Origin: Formicarius rufipectus
Taxonomy: Eukaryota > Chordata > Aves > Passeriformes > Formicariidae
DNA: 64,000 nucleotides
Assembly: GCA_013399695.1 (NCBI GenBank)
Contig: VXAU01003699.1
Location: 502,250-566,249 of the forward strand
Direction: 5' to 3'
Shown: positions 12,630 to 24,289 of the stretch, piece after piece
How positions within the stretch are numbered: the first letter of the stretch is position 1
Layout: every line of letters starts with the position of its first letter
Position numbers and translations under genes: made by a program
The notes under the pieces: generated by a model
Databases searched by the model: none
Told to the model about the DNA's origin: nothing
Seen by the model: only the letters and a program-made list of their open reading frames with translations

Positions 12630-14720
12630 CCAAATGCCAAAAACTGCACCAAAAGGAAAATCCTGAACAACTACCCCAGAATAACATGGCAAATCAGCTA
12701 GAGTGGGGAAACTAGTCTAAGGAGGAGGTGTAAGGAGCTGAAAGGAGACAAACGGCACTCAGAAAGGGAAAACATGATGGCTGGAACCCAAGTGGAGTAC
12801 AGTAATTAGGAACTGGAGAAGGAAATTAAAATCCTTAGGGAATTCAGTATCTGAGAAAGGAACTGAGAGAAATCTATTGAGGTTTGTTAGAGGACAATTA
12901 TTCCAAAAGCTTAATTAACTTGCATTCAAAGCTTGGTGGAAGCTCCTCCTTGTCCTTGTTTTTGCACTTGTGTATGACTCAAGAAAATACAAATAATTTA
13001 TTTAGTAGTTAATGAAAACTTATTGATCAGTGTATCAATCTATAGGAGTGATAGCTAATGATTAATTAAATCATGTTTTCCTGCAGTATTTTGTTTTCTG
13101 CTCCTTTGTCCCTAATTCTTTATATTTAAAGATATTTTGAGTGTAGATGTATGGCTGGGATTGAAAATGCCTCAAATGACTAAGTTATTTAAGTTTTGCT
13201 GTAAGTAATCACAGTATTTATGATGCGAGATTCTTTTGCCTAGTCAGCACAGAGATTTGCAAGAATATATTGTAGAGTTAGCTAAATGTTTGTTAAATTT
13301 TGATGGTAAAGAGAGACAATTGTAATTACCTTCACTCTGTCCTGGGTTGTCCTTTTTTTTGCAGAAGTTTAGTCAGGTTTATGGTATGTGGTCTTTTCTT
13401 TCTGTAGTGTTTGTCACAAATGTATATGTTGAATCTGGTGTTCTCTGTGTCTTCAAGCCGTCAGCTACTCTGACATCTGTCTGCCACTCCCAAAGCCTTT
13501 CTCAGTCAATGACTGCCCGTAACATACACGAAGGTATAACTTCCATTGATTTGACTTAATGGAATTACTGCAATTGTTTCTTGCAATGTGATGATAATAC
13601 ATAAATGAATTCTAGGGAAGCATCCTTATAACTGCATAAACCAGAAAATCTCAGTGCTGAGGGATGTCAGCAATTTAAGAGGATAGGATATATATCATGC
13701 AGAAACTTTATCATCTGTTAGATAAATGATCATGTTTGGTTCCTTCAGTTTTCAAAAATAATCTGGGAAAATTTTCATCTTCTCCAGAAGGGCACCAAAA
13801 TTATAAAATCATTCAAAAGATTCTGAACTAAGTCTGATTTTTGTCACCAGCTGATCACTACTTTTTTAATTAAAATAAAAGTGTATGTTATGTTGTCTGG
13901 GAAACATTTGATTTGAAGCATTTTAAGCTGAGAATATTATTCTTCTTCCCCCCACCCCCCACTTCCATTCTTCAGGTTATTTAAAAAACCCAGCCTCTTT
14001 ACAAATCACATTAGGTTTGTTGTATGCGTTAAATGAAAGGCTTTCAACATCCAGAACAGGCTATATGAACAATTGTCTTGTGTGTACATCAACTAGCATC
14101 CTACCTAAGTGCAATGAATGTGGTTTCTGTTAATTACAAGGTGCATTTGACTGTGCCTACATGATAGATTAACAGTTCCAAATAATATGATATGCAAATG
14201 AAAGGAAATTCTTTTTCCATTTTATAACACTGTTGAGAAATACAGTGTATTCTGAAAAGAAACAGAAATGCAAGTACACTAGTGACTTGCTAGTCTATAT
14301 ATAAACTCTCATCAATACAGGGAAAAAAAATGGAATTGAATGATTACAATGTTTATGCAAGGTGGTGTTATCTTAAAGTCTGAATGTTAAAGAATACCCT
14401 GGAAAAATAAACTAGCACATACCTTTTAAAATGGTGCATATGGACATTATCTTACATTTTCCAAATATATTTATGCAAATACTCTGAAAGCAAGTATATC
14501 TAGATCTCATTTGTGGATTTCAAGATAGTTTATAGTTTCCTGTGGTGGGATTTTTTTTCTTGTAATTTTTCATTATTCATCAATGGAAAATATTTTTCTT
14601 GTATCTACCTCAAATTCAAAAGGGAAAATTTGTAGTTAAAATACTTTACTTGTACTTGACTACTGCTCAGAGGAAATTCTGAGGTTCAGTAGGATTCACC
14701 TACGGTTCAGGTCTAGTCCC
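12630..14720. other. AT-rich non-coding stretch, no gene seen
   Basis: Unique AT-rich sequence with no supported gene. A C-rich patch (CCCCCCACCCCCCAC type) lies near 13949-13962. Two exact octamer matches (ATGCAAAT) fall at 14192-14199 and 14473-14480. Octamers also occur elsewhere in the window, so I give them no weight. Confidence 0.55.
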
Positions 14721-14827
14721 ACAATTTTTAATTTTTTTTTTTNGGTTTCATTTTTTAAAATTTATTTTTTTGTTTGTTTATTTGGTTAATTGTTTTTTTT
14801 TGGGTTGTGTTTGCTTTAGTTTTGTTT
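14721..14827. repeat. T-rich low-complexity tract with an N
   Basis: A T-dominated tract with TTTG, TTTA and GGTT units. The single ambiguous base at 14743 ends a run of twelve T, which suggests the homopolymer length or the next base was not resolved in the assembly. Coordinates downstream could therefore shift by a few bases. Confidence 0.85.
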
Positions 14828-17800
14828 AGATAAACTATATAGTAGAGATGCAGTAAAACTGGACACAAAATTTAAGTCTCATCATCTTCATTGGCATTTC
14901 ATAGACTTAATAATTTTGAAGATTTGATGCTCTCAAACATTATCGTGATTAGGATTATGTAAAGTGCTTGCAACAAATGGTGTATTCATGAGCTGGGTAT
15001 TTTAACAAGGGCACAAGTTTACCATAAACAGACATTGTTGTAAGGCAGCCTATGGAGAGCTAACACAGTATTTTGCATTCCCTCCCAGATACCCCACAGC
15101 TGAACTCTGTACAGTTGTCATTGCAGAAGGGCTGATGTGGTATTTTTAACAGGGTTAAATGTAAGTGGTAGATGTTCCTGGTTTAGATTTGCTGGCTGTT
15201 ATTATAGGAGCAGTTGGACCTATTAATTGGTGTTACTAATGTACCTTTGAATAGGAGATACTCTGCAATTCTCTGTCAAGTATAAACATACTACCTCCCC
15301 TGCTTTCCCCTCAGCTTTTCAAGAGATGTTGGCATTTGATGCTCTGTTTTTCAAGAACTTCTTGCTTGGATAGATAATCAGGTTGTTAGGGTTTTGTAGT
15401 AGAAATAAAGAGCCTAAAAATGTTTAAGACCACAGAGACACAGTGAGGAAGAGATTAAAATATTCCTACTGCATTGTGAGGCTGTGTAAAGAACCAGAGC
15501 TTCATGTGGTAAGTGGCTTTAACCATGAAATAAATAAGCTGCATGGCACCAAGTTGTAGAAATAAGAATTCTTTCATTAGGAAGAAAGAGAAATACAAAT
15601 GTAAGACAAGAGAAAATGTTTCTCAATTGAAAGGGCTTAATATTGCTCTGTGTGTTTTTATGTGTATTACACTTACCAGCTAAACAGTGAGGTGTCTGTG
15701 TTGTTACAGAAAATAGCACTGCTGTTTCTATGATTTCTTCTCCTCTGTATTTCATTGGCTACCTGCCTATCTTTAATTTGGTGTTAAAAATTTTACCTTA
15801 TGAATTATTAAGATAGACTTCTGCTTTTCTATTTTTATTCATGTTTCTCAGAACTGTTTGCTTTGTACAATACATCAAAGTAAAAATAAGGTTGAGACCA
15901 GTCCTTGAAATTCATGGAAGCACATTGATGCTGATTGTGAAAAATACCATAAAAATGAAATCTGGATGTCCAGTCCTTTAGTGAGATAGGGAATTTCAAA
16001 AATTAATGCATTTTTAAACCAAAAGAAACTGTAGTCATTGTTTCTGATCTCTAGGATAACCAAGTCACAAATGCAGTGAACTCTGGAATTTATGGTTTAG
16101 TTTAGTTATACCTCTAATTAAAAGCAAACACAGACAGTGTTTCTAAGTTCCCTTTGTTTGAATGGGAAGAGGTAAAACCTTTCTTAAATAACTACTTTTA
16201 TTTCATACAAATTGCAGCTATGAGAGCTCTGAAAGAGCTCTGAGAGCAACTGAAATTAGTTGATAGAAAGTGGTTCCCCATAACTAATTCTAGCTGGGAG
16301 GGCACAGTCTTTTGTATTGTCTATTTTTAAAAAGATAAGGAGAAATCAGAATGCTAACTAACAGGGGCTGCCGGAAAAGGCTATTTAAAAAAAATAGTTT
16401 TTTTAAAAAAAGGAAAGAAATGTTAGGCAGAGGTTTTACTGTCTGTGGCCTCAGCAAAGGAACTGAGAAAGTGTCTGATTTTAACAATTTTGCATTAATT
16501 TCAGTTTCTTGTTTCAAAAGTAACAAAATGGGTGATCTTGCAGTTTGGAGATCATTGTATACTGTGTGTTAATCTAAAGACTGCCTCTAGTTTTTTACAA
16601 GGGTTTCTTTTTTTATTTATGAACTAATTTATAGGACTGATCAGAGAGATTCTCTTGTGTTCAATAACACTTTTTCTGAAGTAAGTATGGTAAAAATGTT
16701 TTTGGTTCCCAAACACTAATTTTTCTTAACATTTCAAAAGTTACTTGATTGCAAAAAGACTGGACTTGAGTATTCACCGCAATTCTTTGAATGATTCCTC
16801 TACATTCATCTGTGCTTAGTTCTGTCTCGCTATGATATCTTATTCTTGCTTATTTTCTGTTACCGTTGTACATAAGGGTCTTTTGGTAATTAGCAGTGCC
16901 TTTTTTTTTTTTTTTTAACCTGACATACAGATACATATAAAGCAGCAAACTGGCATGGAATTAAAAAAAATAAAGCCTGCACATGCACATCATTATCATT
17001 GTTCGTAGGAAACTTGTTACATGACGCCAGTACTTCATTTGAGAGAATGATTTAATTGAATTTTGATTCAGCTAAATAGCACCTTTGTTAAAATCAAAAT
17101 GACCTTGTGTAAATGTACTTCAGCAATCCACTCAGGTACTAGAACAGGTACAAGAATTCCATAACTGCGGTGCATTTTGCAAGGTTGTCTTTTCATTAAA
17201 TTGATCACAATTTTGTTCTCTATTTTCTCCATGTATGGAGGAGAGTAGATTAACAATTTCCATTTTTAAAACATTCTTGCTTTATAAATTAGTTCCCTTT
17301 CTTTCAGCTTTTATACTCCACGCTCCAGATAATAAATGTGCTCACAAAAGACTTGTCTGAAATAATGAAGTTGTTAAAGAACATTGTAATTTTTTACTTT
17401 AATAAAATTAATCTGGCCCTGTAAACCATTGGAAGGCAAACTTGCTCTTAGAATGCATCACAGTACCACGTTTGTGACACTGATAGATAACCATTAACTC
17501 CTTTCAAGCTTTAAAATGCTTCAGAATGCCAAAGTAAAGAATCTAAAACTGCAGATCTTATTCAAATGAATCAGGATAGAGCAGATGGTTGAAGAAGGCA
17601 CACAAGCAAGAAGTAAATCTCCTGTTCTCCCTTTCTGATTGCTTTGCCCACAGAGGAATAATGATTCAAAGAAAATCAGTAATCATGGCGGATGCCATTA
17701 GCATATTCCCAATAAGGGAGCTTACACAAAAATTCCCAGAGAAAATGAATGGCTGCTAGTACAGATCAATGTGCAAATACTGCATTTCCAGTTGCCTTCC

Positions 17801-19380
17801 AAATCACAGATTTTCCAAGACGTTTAGAAATTAAGTTTGAAAACTGAATTAAAAGAATTGCACATTTGTTTGGGGAAGAGATAGATATTTTAATAACCAG
17901 CCAGTACAACTATATTTAAACTCTTGTCAGTTGTAATGCTGAGTCGCGTAGTCTCAAAAGTGTCCTGTGCTTAAAATTAATGTATCAGCAACCTTTCAAT
18001 AAAACGTAGGGAGAACCTTTTCCTACTTGGTTGTTTCTGTCTGGAGAGAGTGTGCAAACTGCTGTAAATCCCTTCTCCAACATGTTTTCAGATTGCATTG
18101 TTGCTAACGCATTTGGTAAATGTCTGCTTTCTTGTCGCTTCACAGAAGTTATTAAGTTGTTCACAAATCAGAGGCAAAGCAACACATTTTCTCAAAGTGT
18201 TTCAGAAGGAGTACTAACCTAGATAAATGGCTGTTTTCTTGTCTGTCTGTAAGCAATGGGAAGCCCATTAGCCAGTGTAAATGAGCATAGCACTATCCGA
18301 ACAGTCAAGCTGCCGCCTTTCATTTATGTGGAATTAGGATTTTAGCTTGGGATATTTCAAAATGAGAACAAATTCAAGAATTATGTGCAGGATTGTCACA
18401 TTCTTCTCCTTAATATAGTTAAGAAAATAGTGCAACACTATGTTGTTCTCCTTCACTTTAATTTCACCATATAGGCGAAGTCTAAGATCAAATCAGCACT
18501 GCTCTGGCCTCTGGATTAGGCAGTCAGCTGCCATTGTTGCAACTGGAAAATGCATGTCTAATTTCTTGTGTGCCAGGCTGAATGTGTATCTCCCATTGGT
18601 TCCAAATAAAACAAGAGACCAACAGTCACTAAAATAAGTACCATCACCTAGATGGTTGATAAATCTTCTTAGAAAAGCAGCCATGAGACATGGTATTGAC
18701 AGGTTTTGTTGGTGAAATAAGAGAGAAACTAGGTAAGAGTGACCGTGTTCCTGCAGATGCCATCATTGATTGTGCCGGCAGGAGGCAAATGGTTAAAGGA
18801 TTCAATAGGAGCTGTCACAATAGTTTCAATTTTATTATTGAAACCCAAACTTTCAGTGGCAGTGGACAGATTGCCTTCATTTTTCATCCATGAAATATCT
18901 TCAACATTTCCTAAAAAAAAAAATAAAATCTTTTAAACTAGACGACAACCAGTAACGCCTTTTATGTACACTAAAATGGTAGAAACCATTAATAAAATGC
19001 CTGTCAACAGCACATCTCCCTTTTCTCTTTAGCAAAAAAAAAAGGAAAAATCATTAATTACAGTTTCTGTCACACACAAAAGACATGTTTTTTTGTTCTG
19101 GTCTTTTAGCACTTTAACAGCATGAATTCACCTAGTGGCCACTTATTCTGCAAAATTTGAAAAGGGATGTGTCCTTATCCATCTATGCAAAACCTTCTGA
19201 AGACATTGCATGTGTCTGCCTGGGTAACAAATGTGGTATTTTGGGTTGACACTGAAAAGGAGGATTATGAATATGGATAGGATGCAAATACTCCATCTAT
19301 CTTAATCAGAATACAGGAATTCAAGCTGTTGTAGAAGGAGGGGGAAGGAAGGGGGAGAAAACCTTAGAAACCTAAGCTGT
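14828..19380. other. AT-rich non-coding stretch, no gene seen
   Basis: No gene is supported. A 16-base T run lies at 16901-16916. A tandem pair of AGAGCTCTGA, 11 bases apart, lies at 16223-16243. The 17640-18010 and 18440-18930 parts have balanced composition, few simple repeats and many homeodomain-like AT cores, a texture often seen in conserved non-coding elements near developmental genes. That is impression rather than measurement. Confidence 0.5.
18823..18844. other. Perfect 8-bp inverted repeat, 6-base loop
   Basis: GTTTCAAT and ATTGAAAC flank TTTATT, so the segment could fold into a small AT-rich hairpin. It sits inside a stretch with the look of conserved non-coding DNA. There is no following T run on either side that would suggest a terminator, and chance occurrence in AT-rich DNA is likely. 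Confidence 0.5.
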
Positions 19381-19465
19381 AGGGGCCTGATTCTGATTTT
19401 ACTGCTATCAGCTGGAGTTTTACTACTGAAGTTACTCAGGTCAGGATTGGGCAGTAAATTTACAC
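19381..19465. repeat. Fragment of an old sauropsid-type dispersed repeat
   Basis: The segment starts AGGGGCCTGATTCTGATTTT and continues with GGAGTTTTACTACTGAAGTT. I associate GGGCCTGATTCTGAT... combined with a GAAGTCA-like core with old palindromic interspersed repeats common in reptile and bird genomes. I cannot name the family with certainty. The copy is diverged and incomplete: the matching second half, which would end in ATCAGGCCC, is not seen. Confidence 0.35.
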
Positions 19466-22377
19466 GATCTTTTGTAAGGTTGCCATTTTACATGCAGCTC
19501 TGCCAAACATATTAACTTTGATTGAGATTGCTTGCTCTGCTGAACTCATATGTGTTTTAAGTATTTGCTGGAAGGTGGACTTAAAAATCACTACTGCTCA
19601 TTTATTTAACACATCTGAAAATTATATAATCATGTAAGTTGTTTTTTTTTAATACATAAAAATTTATCAAAAACTTATATATCACAAATTTGAAAGGAAG
19701 GTACAAGGAGATGTAACTAATAACTGTTGGGAGGGGCAGACAGTTGTTAATATTCCAATTTATCTAACCAGGATAATGTCAACAAAAAGGTTCTTCAGTT
19801 TCTAGGTTTTTCCCAGCTCAACATTTCCTATCATTTAATGGATGCCTGTGGTGCTTGTACAAGCAGAGTAGTAACAAAATAGGTTTTAATTTTTTTCAAT
19901 TTATTTCTGTAAACTTTGAAAATTGCATTTTTGTAGGCTTTGTTTTTGTTCTGTGCTATCTAAATATTTTGTGAAACCCATGCAGAGGATTTCTCTCTCT
20001 TTTGAAAGAAGTCATCAGTGAAATCTGGCAAATCATAAACGGAAATGTTTTCATTGTGAGCATATGAGACTTTTTTCAGCATTCAGATCTAGCAAAACAG
20101 AAAGCAAATACAATACCTCTCATTCACTCAGAAGGTAAATATATGTCTAATAGAGATTTCTGAAATGTGTCATTTATGTGTTTCAATTTCAATATGTGTC
20201 TCATCTATTGTAAATGGAAGGCCCAACTTGTCTCTTTTGGTCTTTCACAAAAATATCAGTTTTGGGGGGAAAAAAAAAGTCTTATTAAAATGTAAAGTTC
20301 ACACCAAATCCTCACCTGATATAAAAACACAGTAGATGAATAGCTTTAAATATGTGTTTTGCATTATAAATGCAAAATATAGATCTAGCAATGGGGACTT
20401 CAGTTCCTTAATTCTCCTGCATTTGGTGTGACCACTTGTAGTTCCTTAATTAAGAAACATTATATTTTACATGGCTGTATTCTGATATCATGACCTCAAA
20501 TAGGTCGATATTTTTATAGTCCACTATATGAATAAAATATGTACTAGAACAAAGTCTGGTTTAGTGTCTGGCAACTTTAATGCCAAAGTTAACTGGATTC
20601 CCAGTAGAAGCCATGGTAAGTTTGGGTCTTCCAGTTCTTCTGTGCTTTCATATTGCAAAGTACAGTCAAGGCTTTTAATCATCCGTAGGAATGTAAACAA
20701 CTGGTTTCAACTCGCATGTTTCACATTATCTATTTCTATGATTATGTGCCAGAATCTGTACTGAGGACCTAGTCCTGCAACAGCTGAGGTCAGTAGAAAT
20801 CTTACCATGCATTTTAAAGTAATGAAAATTAAAACTCTATGTGTTTTAATAATTGCCTGAAATGCATAGAGTTAGTATATTCAAAATTTGCCTGACCTGG
20901 TGTCCTCTTGCATGCATGATTGAATTTGAAAGTAGTTTAATGCTCTTTCTTTCTCAATGTAGAGCCCAGTCTATGATGTTCCTGTTCTGATGTCAATGAG
21001 AAAGTTTTGTGAGAGGATTTATTCATTTGGGGTTGATGATGAGTATGGATAAGATATACCATGGGTTTCAATCGAATAGAATACATGATTCTCATCACTG
21101 AGCCACACAGCATGAATACAGCTGTTAAACTGTTGATTCTGCTGTACAGCTGACCAGTCTGTGAGCTACATACACTATTTTCACCCTAGATGTTTTTAAA
21201 CCTGTGGTGAGCAGAATATTTTAGTAGTATTAGTTTAAAATGTCTGAAAATTATAGCAAGTAATCAGAGTAATTTAATCTTTCATCAAGATTTAATCAGA
21301 GTAGTCTTGTATCTCTTTTGTGCATTGTCAAATGCTCACTACAATTTTTCTCCCCCCATGGTGGACTGACAGATTGAGCAAATAAGCAAAGAGCCGGAAC
21401 ATTTGACTGTAATTGCAATGTCAGCACTGTTAAACTTTATTTATGAGAAGAAAGTTAACACTGTGACATTAATAATTTCATCAGTTTTACATGTGTTTGC
21501 TTCATAAACAAGAATGAATTGTCTATGACCAGTACTTTGTTCTCTGGAAGAAGGCTACAAATTCCAGTTTTGAAAGAAAAGCAGGCACAAAAAATAATTT
21601 TGGCCTGCATTACTATGTTTGGGGAATTAAAAAGAAAACTTTTAAATATGTGCACTGAGCCAACCTCTATAAACTGTGGATTTCCCGTCAGTAAGCAAAA
21701 AAATAATGACTAGAAGCAAACAAAAGAATAGGCAGAGCTAAGAAGTGTAGTATTTTGTCTAACTGTACTCTAGCTCTAAAATTGCTTTAGGCAGATACAT
21801 GATGTCTTTTGTTTTTTCTTGACTCTTTCAACCACTAGATGCTCACCTGCTCTTTTAGTGATTTATGGCACTGTACCAATTATACTGGCTAATAAAGACA
21901 GTTTGTTACTCTCTAATTTTGGAGGGACATAACACATGAAACTGCAGCAATCTCTTACCTACATATTTCACTCTATAAGGGGAAAGAGAAGAGAGAACAT
22001 GACATGTATTAAAGAAGTGAATTACAATGTTGTACTCCTTAGTCCAATAAACCACTCTTGGCTGTCATACCTCTGACTACTGAGGAGTTGTTTTGCACTA
22101 CAGCTTAGTCAGCTGGGCCTAGACTACTCCTTGGTGTTCATGTGCCTTAGGCAGTATAAGTGCTGTGATTCACATGCACAGTCACATGAGCCTGCACTGT
22201 GCATTTTACACAATGGTGAATAAAATAATATGTTAGAATGATCACATACTTTTTAGCTACTTAAAATATGAGAAGGTAGAATTCAAAAAAATATAAAGTG
22301 ATTCACAAAATTTTGAAACCACTTGCACATGTGTTTAAACTCTGCTGCCTATGATTCTAACACATTTGAGATTGACT
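19466..22377. other. AT-rich non-coding stretch, no gene seen
   Basis: Nothing gene-like. A 12-base direct repeat (AGTTCCTTAATT) occurs at 20402-20413 and 20440-20451. A further possible fragment of the old repeat seen at 19.4 kb lies near 20760-20815 (CTGAGGTCAGTAGAAATCTT). All open frames are short and without recognisable domains. Confidence 0.55.
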
Positions 22378-22613
22378 CACAGAATCATAGAATATGCTGA
22401 GTTGGTGGGGACCCACAAGGATCACTGTGTCCAGCTCTCAGCTCTGCACAAGACCATCCCCAAGAGTCACACCATGTACCTGAGAGCATTGTCCAAAATG
22501 ATTCTTGAACTCTTGTCATTCTTGGTGCTGCAACCATTTCCCTGGGGAGCCTGTTTCAGCATCCAATCACCCACTAGGCAAAGAACCTTTTTCTAACATC
22601 TAACCTAAACCTG
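22378..22613 (-). mobile_element. CR1 LINE 3' fragment, 5'-truncated
   Basis: CR1 is the main non-LTR retrotransposon of birds. The plus strand begins CACAGAATCATAGAATATG, the reverse complement of the CR1 3' terminus with its TTCTATGATTCTGTG-type end. It continues through the conserved 3' region (CCCCAAGAGTCACACCATG and TTCTAACATCTAACCTAAAC). The copy therefore lies on the minus strand with its 3' end at the low coordinate. Only about 235 bases remain, as expected from incomplete reverse transcription. No coding part is kept. It shares TAGAATATGCTGAGTTGG and the CCCCAAGAGTCACACCATG block with the copy at 47 kb, so both likely come from the same or close subfamilies. Confidence 0.93.
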
Positions 22614-23285
22614 AATAGGCTTTCTGGCAATGTTGGAGAAAAATGAAGTTGTCCAGGCCCTAGCATTTTTGAGGAGGCAGCCAACATGCTACAAAAATGC
22701 AACAGTAAGTGACAATGCTAAATTAGTATTCTTGTTGTCTTTTTAGTTTGTAAATAGAGGTATGTGTATACATACACACAAGAAAACATCAACTTCTTAC
22801 ATTTATTTGGCTTTCACAAAGTTGGACTCCATGGCAGGGAAAGAGACTAGTTCAATATATATTCTTTTGCTATGTTCTCCCTTAATCAGTCACCAAAAGT
22901 GAAACATTGAAATCAGAAGAGAAATAATATTAGGCAGTCATGTATTATTAGTGTCTTCATTTCACTAAGGTACAGTAATTGCACCTTCCTTGCCTGTATC
23001 TGAGTCAGAAGAACAGGTAGATGACAGACAGAGACTAAGGTGGTGTGCAAGAGAGCTGTTTCTATAGGATCCAGCATATATCCTTTTGGCTTTAAATCTG
23101 CCCAGATGGTATGCAGCTCCTTTAAGAGACTCAGTAGTGTGCTGCGATAAACTGAACCATCTGGACCCAGCAACCTCCTGAAGTTCCTACAGTGACCAGA
23201 GCAGCTAGTGTGGGCTTGTGCGATTGTTGGCAAATCACATACACAGAGAAATCAAGATTTTTACTCTTTAATCATTATCAATCAC

Positions 23286-23304
23286 AAAAAAAAAAAAAAA
23301 AAAA
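23286..23304. repeat. Poly-A run
   Basis: Nineteen A in a row followed by GCAAAGAAAAAG. No retroposed gene or SINE body is recognisable upstream, so I treat it as a simple homopolymer. Confidence 0.85.
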
Positions 23305-23834
23305 GCAAAGAAAAAGTAGGGATGGTTTAATTTTAATTTTAGTGGCAATTGGATCTTTCAACAAATACCCCACAGGAAGCTCATCTCCCACAGCCTGAGG
23401 ACTGTGAGGGTCCTAAGGCATCATATAATGACAACATGAACCTCTTACCCAGCTATCACATCCAGAGATTGCTCTGAATTTTTCCATAGCTCTTTCAAGT
23501 CCTGAGATGCTTTATCTCTTCCTCAAATGTAAGTCCAATGCATGTCCAGAGAATGGGAATCTGACTACAGAAGAGAAGAGAAATAAAATCAATGGAAATT
23601 TTGTAAGCAAAGTTTTTCTAGGGATTTACCTTTTTCTGTTTGTGGAAAGGCCTCATTGATGCTGGCAGGGTAAGAATAATATTATGCATATGTGTATCCT
23701 TTACATCTATGTGAAACCTGGAAAAGCACTAGACAGACTGAAAAAGAACACCCTCGATAAACTGAATCAAAAAAACTGACAAAAATGTCATGAGATAATA
23801 TGTGGATCACCTTGCAGTTGTTGAATTATAAAAG

Positions 23835-23860
23835 CAAGCACAGAGGACAAGCACAGAGGA
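23835..23860. repeat. Exact 13-base tandem duplication
   Basis: CAAGCACAGAGGA occurs twice with no gap. It is probably a replication-slippage duplication, and its identity suggests it is young. No function is implied. Confidence 0.9.
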
Positions 23861-24274
23861 TGTAGTACAATTCATAGAATAGACAAATCACAATAGAACA
23901 TATGCTTATTCCAAGGGCAGGATGATTTGCTGGATAAAACATCTGTCATTTGCCTTTGAGGTCTCTGGAACATCATCACCTTTTCTTTTAAGTGAAGACA
24001 GTTGAGCTGTCTAAAATTTGACCACATCACAAAACTAGGAAAGGCTTGCAGTATTTGGTGCAATTGATGTGTTCAAGTGAGGTTAGAACTGAGTAAGCAT
24101 GAAGAGTGAGTCATTTGTCATGAAGAGATTCCAGTGGGAAAATAGAAATGTATTCAATGGGATAGTAATGTGAAATTCACATTACAGCTGCTTGCTTTGT
24201 ACTTGGCTTGTAAATATTTTGAAAGCTGAGCAATCTTCACCATCCTCAGGTTCACTCTGTCATTTCAAAGAAAG

Positions 24275-24289
24275 CCGAGTTAAACTCGG
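24275..24289. other. Near-perfect palindrome CCGAGTT-A-AACTCGG
   Basis: Seven-base arms around one A, with a CpG in each arm, which is unusual for this CpG-poor surround. Arms of this length are expected by chance a few times in 64 kb, so this is a site-level note only. Confidence 0.6.

Noticed and set aside
12329..12715. Overlapping 83-113 codon open frames on both strands
   Set aside because: They are translations of the A/C-rich tract: F/V/C-rich on one strand, K/T/N-rich on the other.
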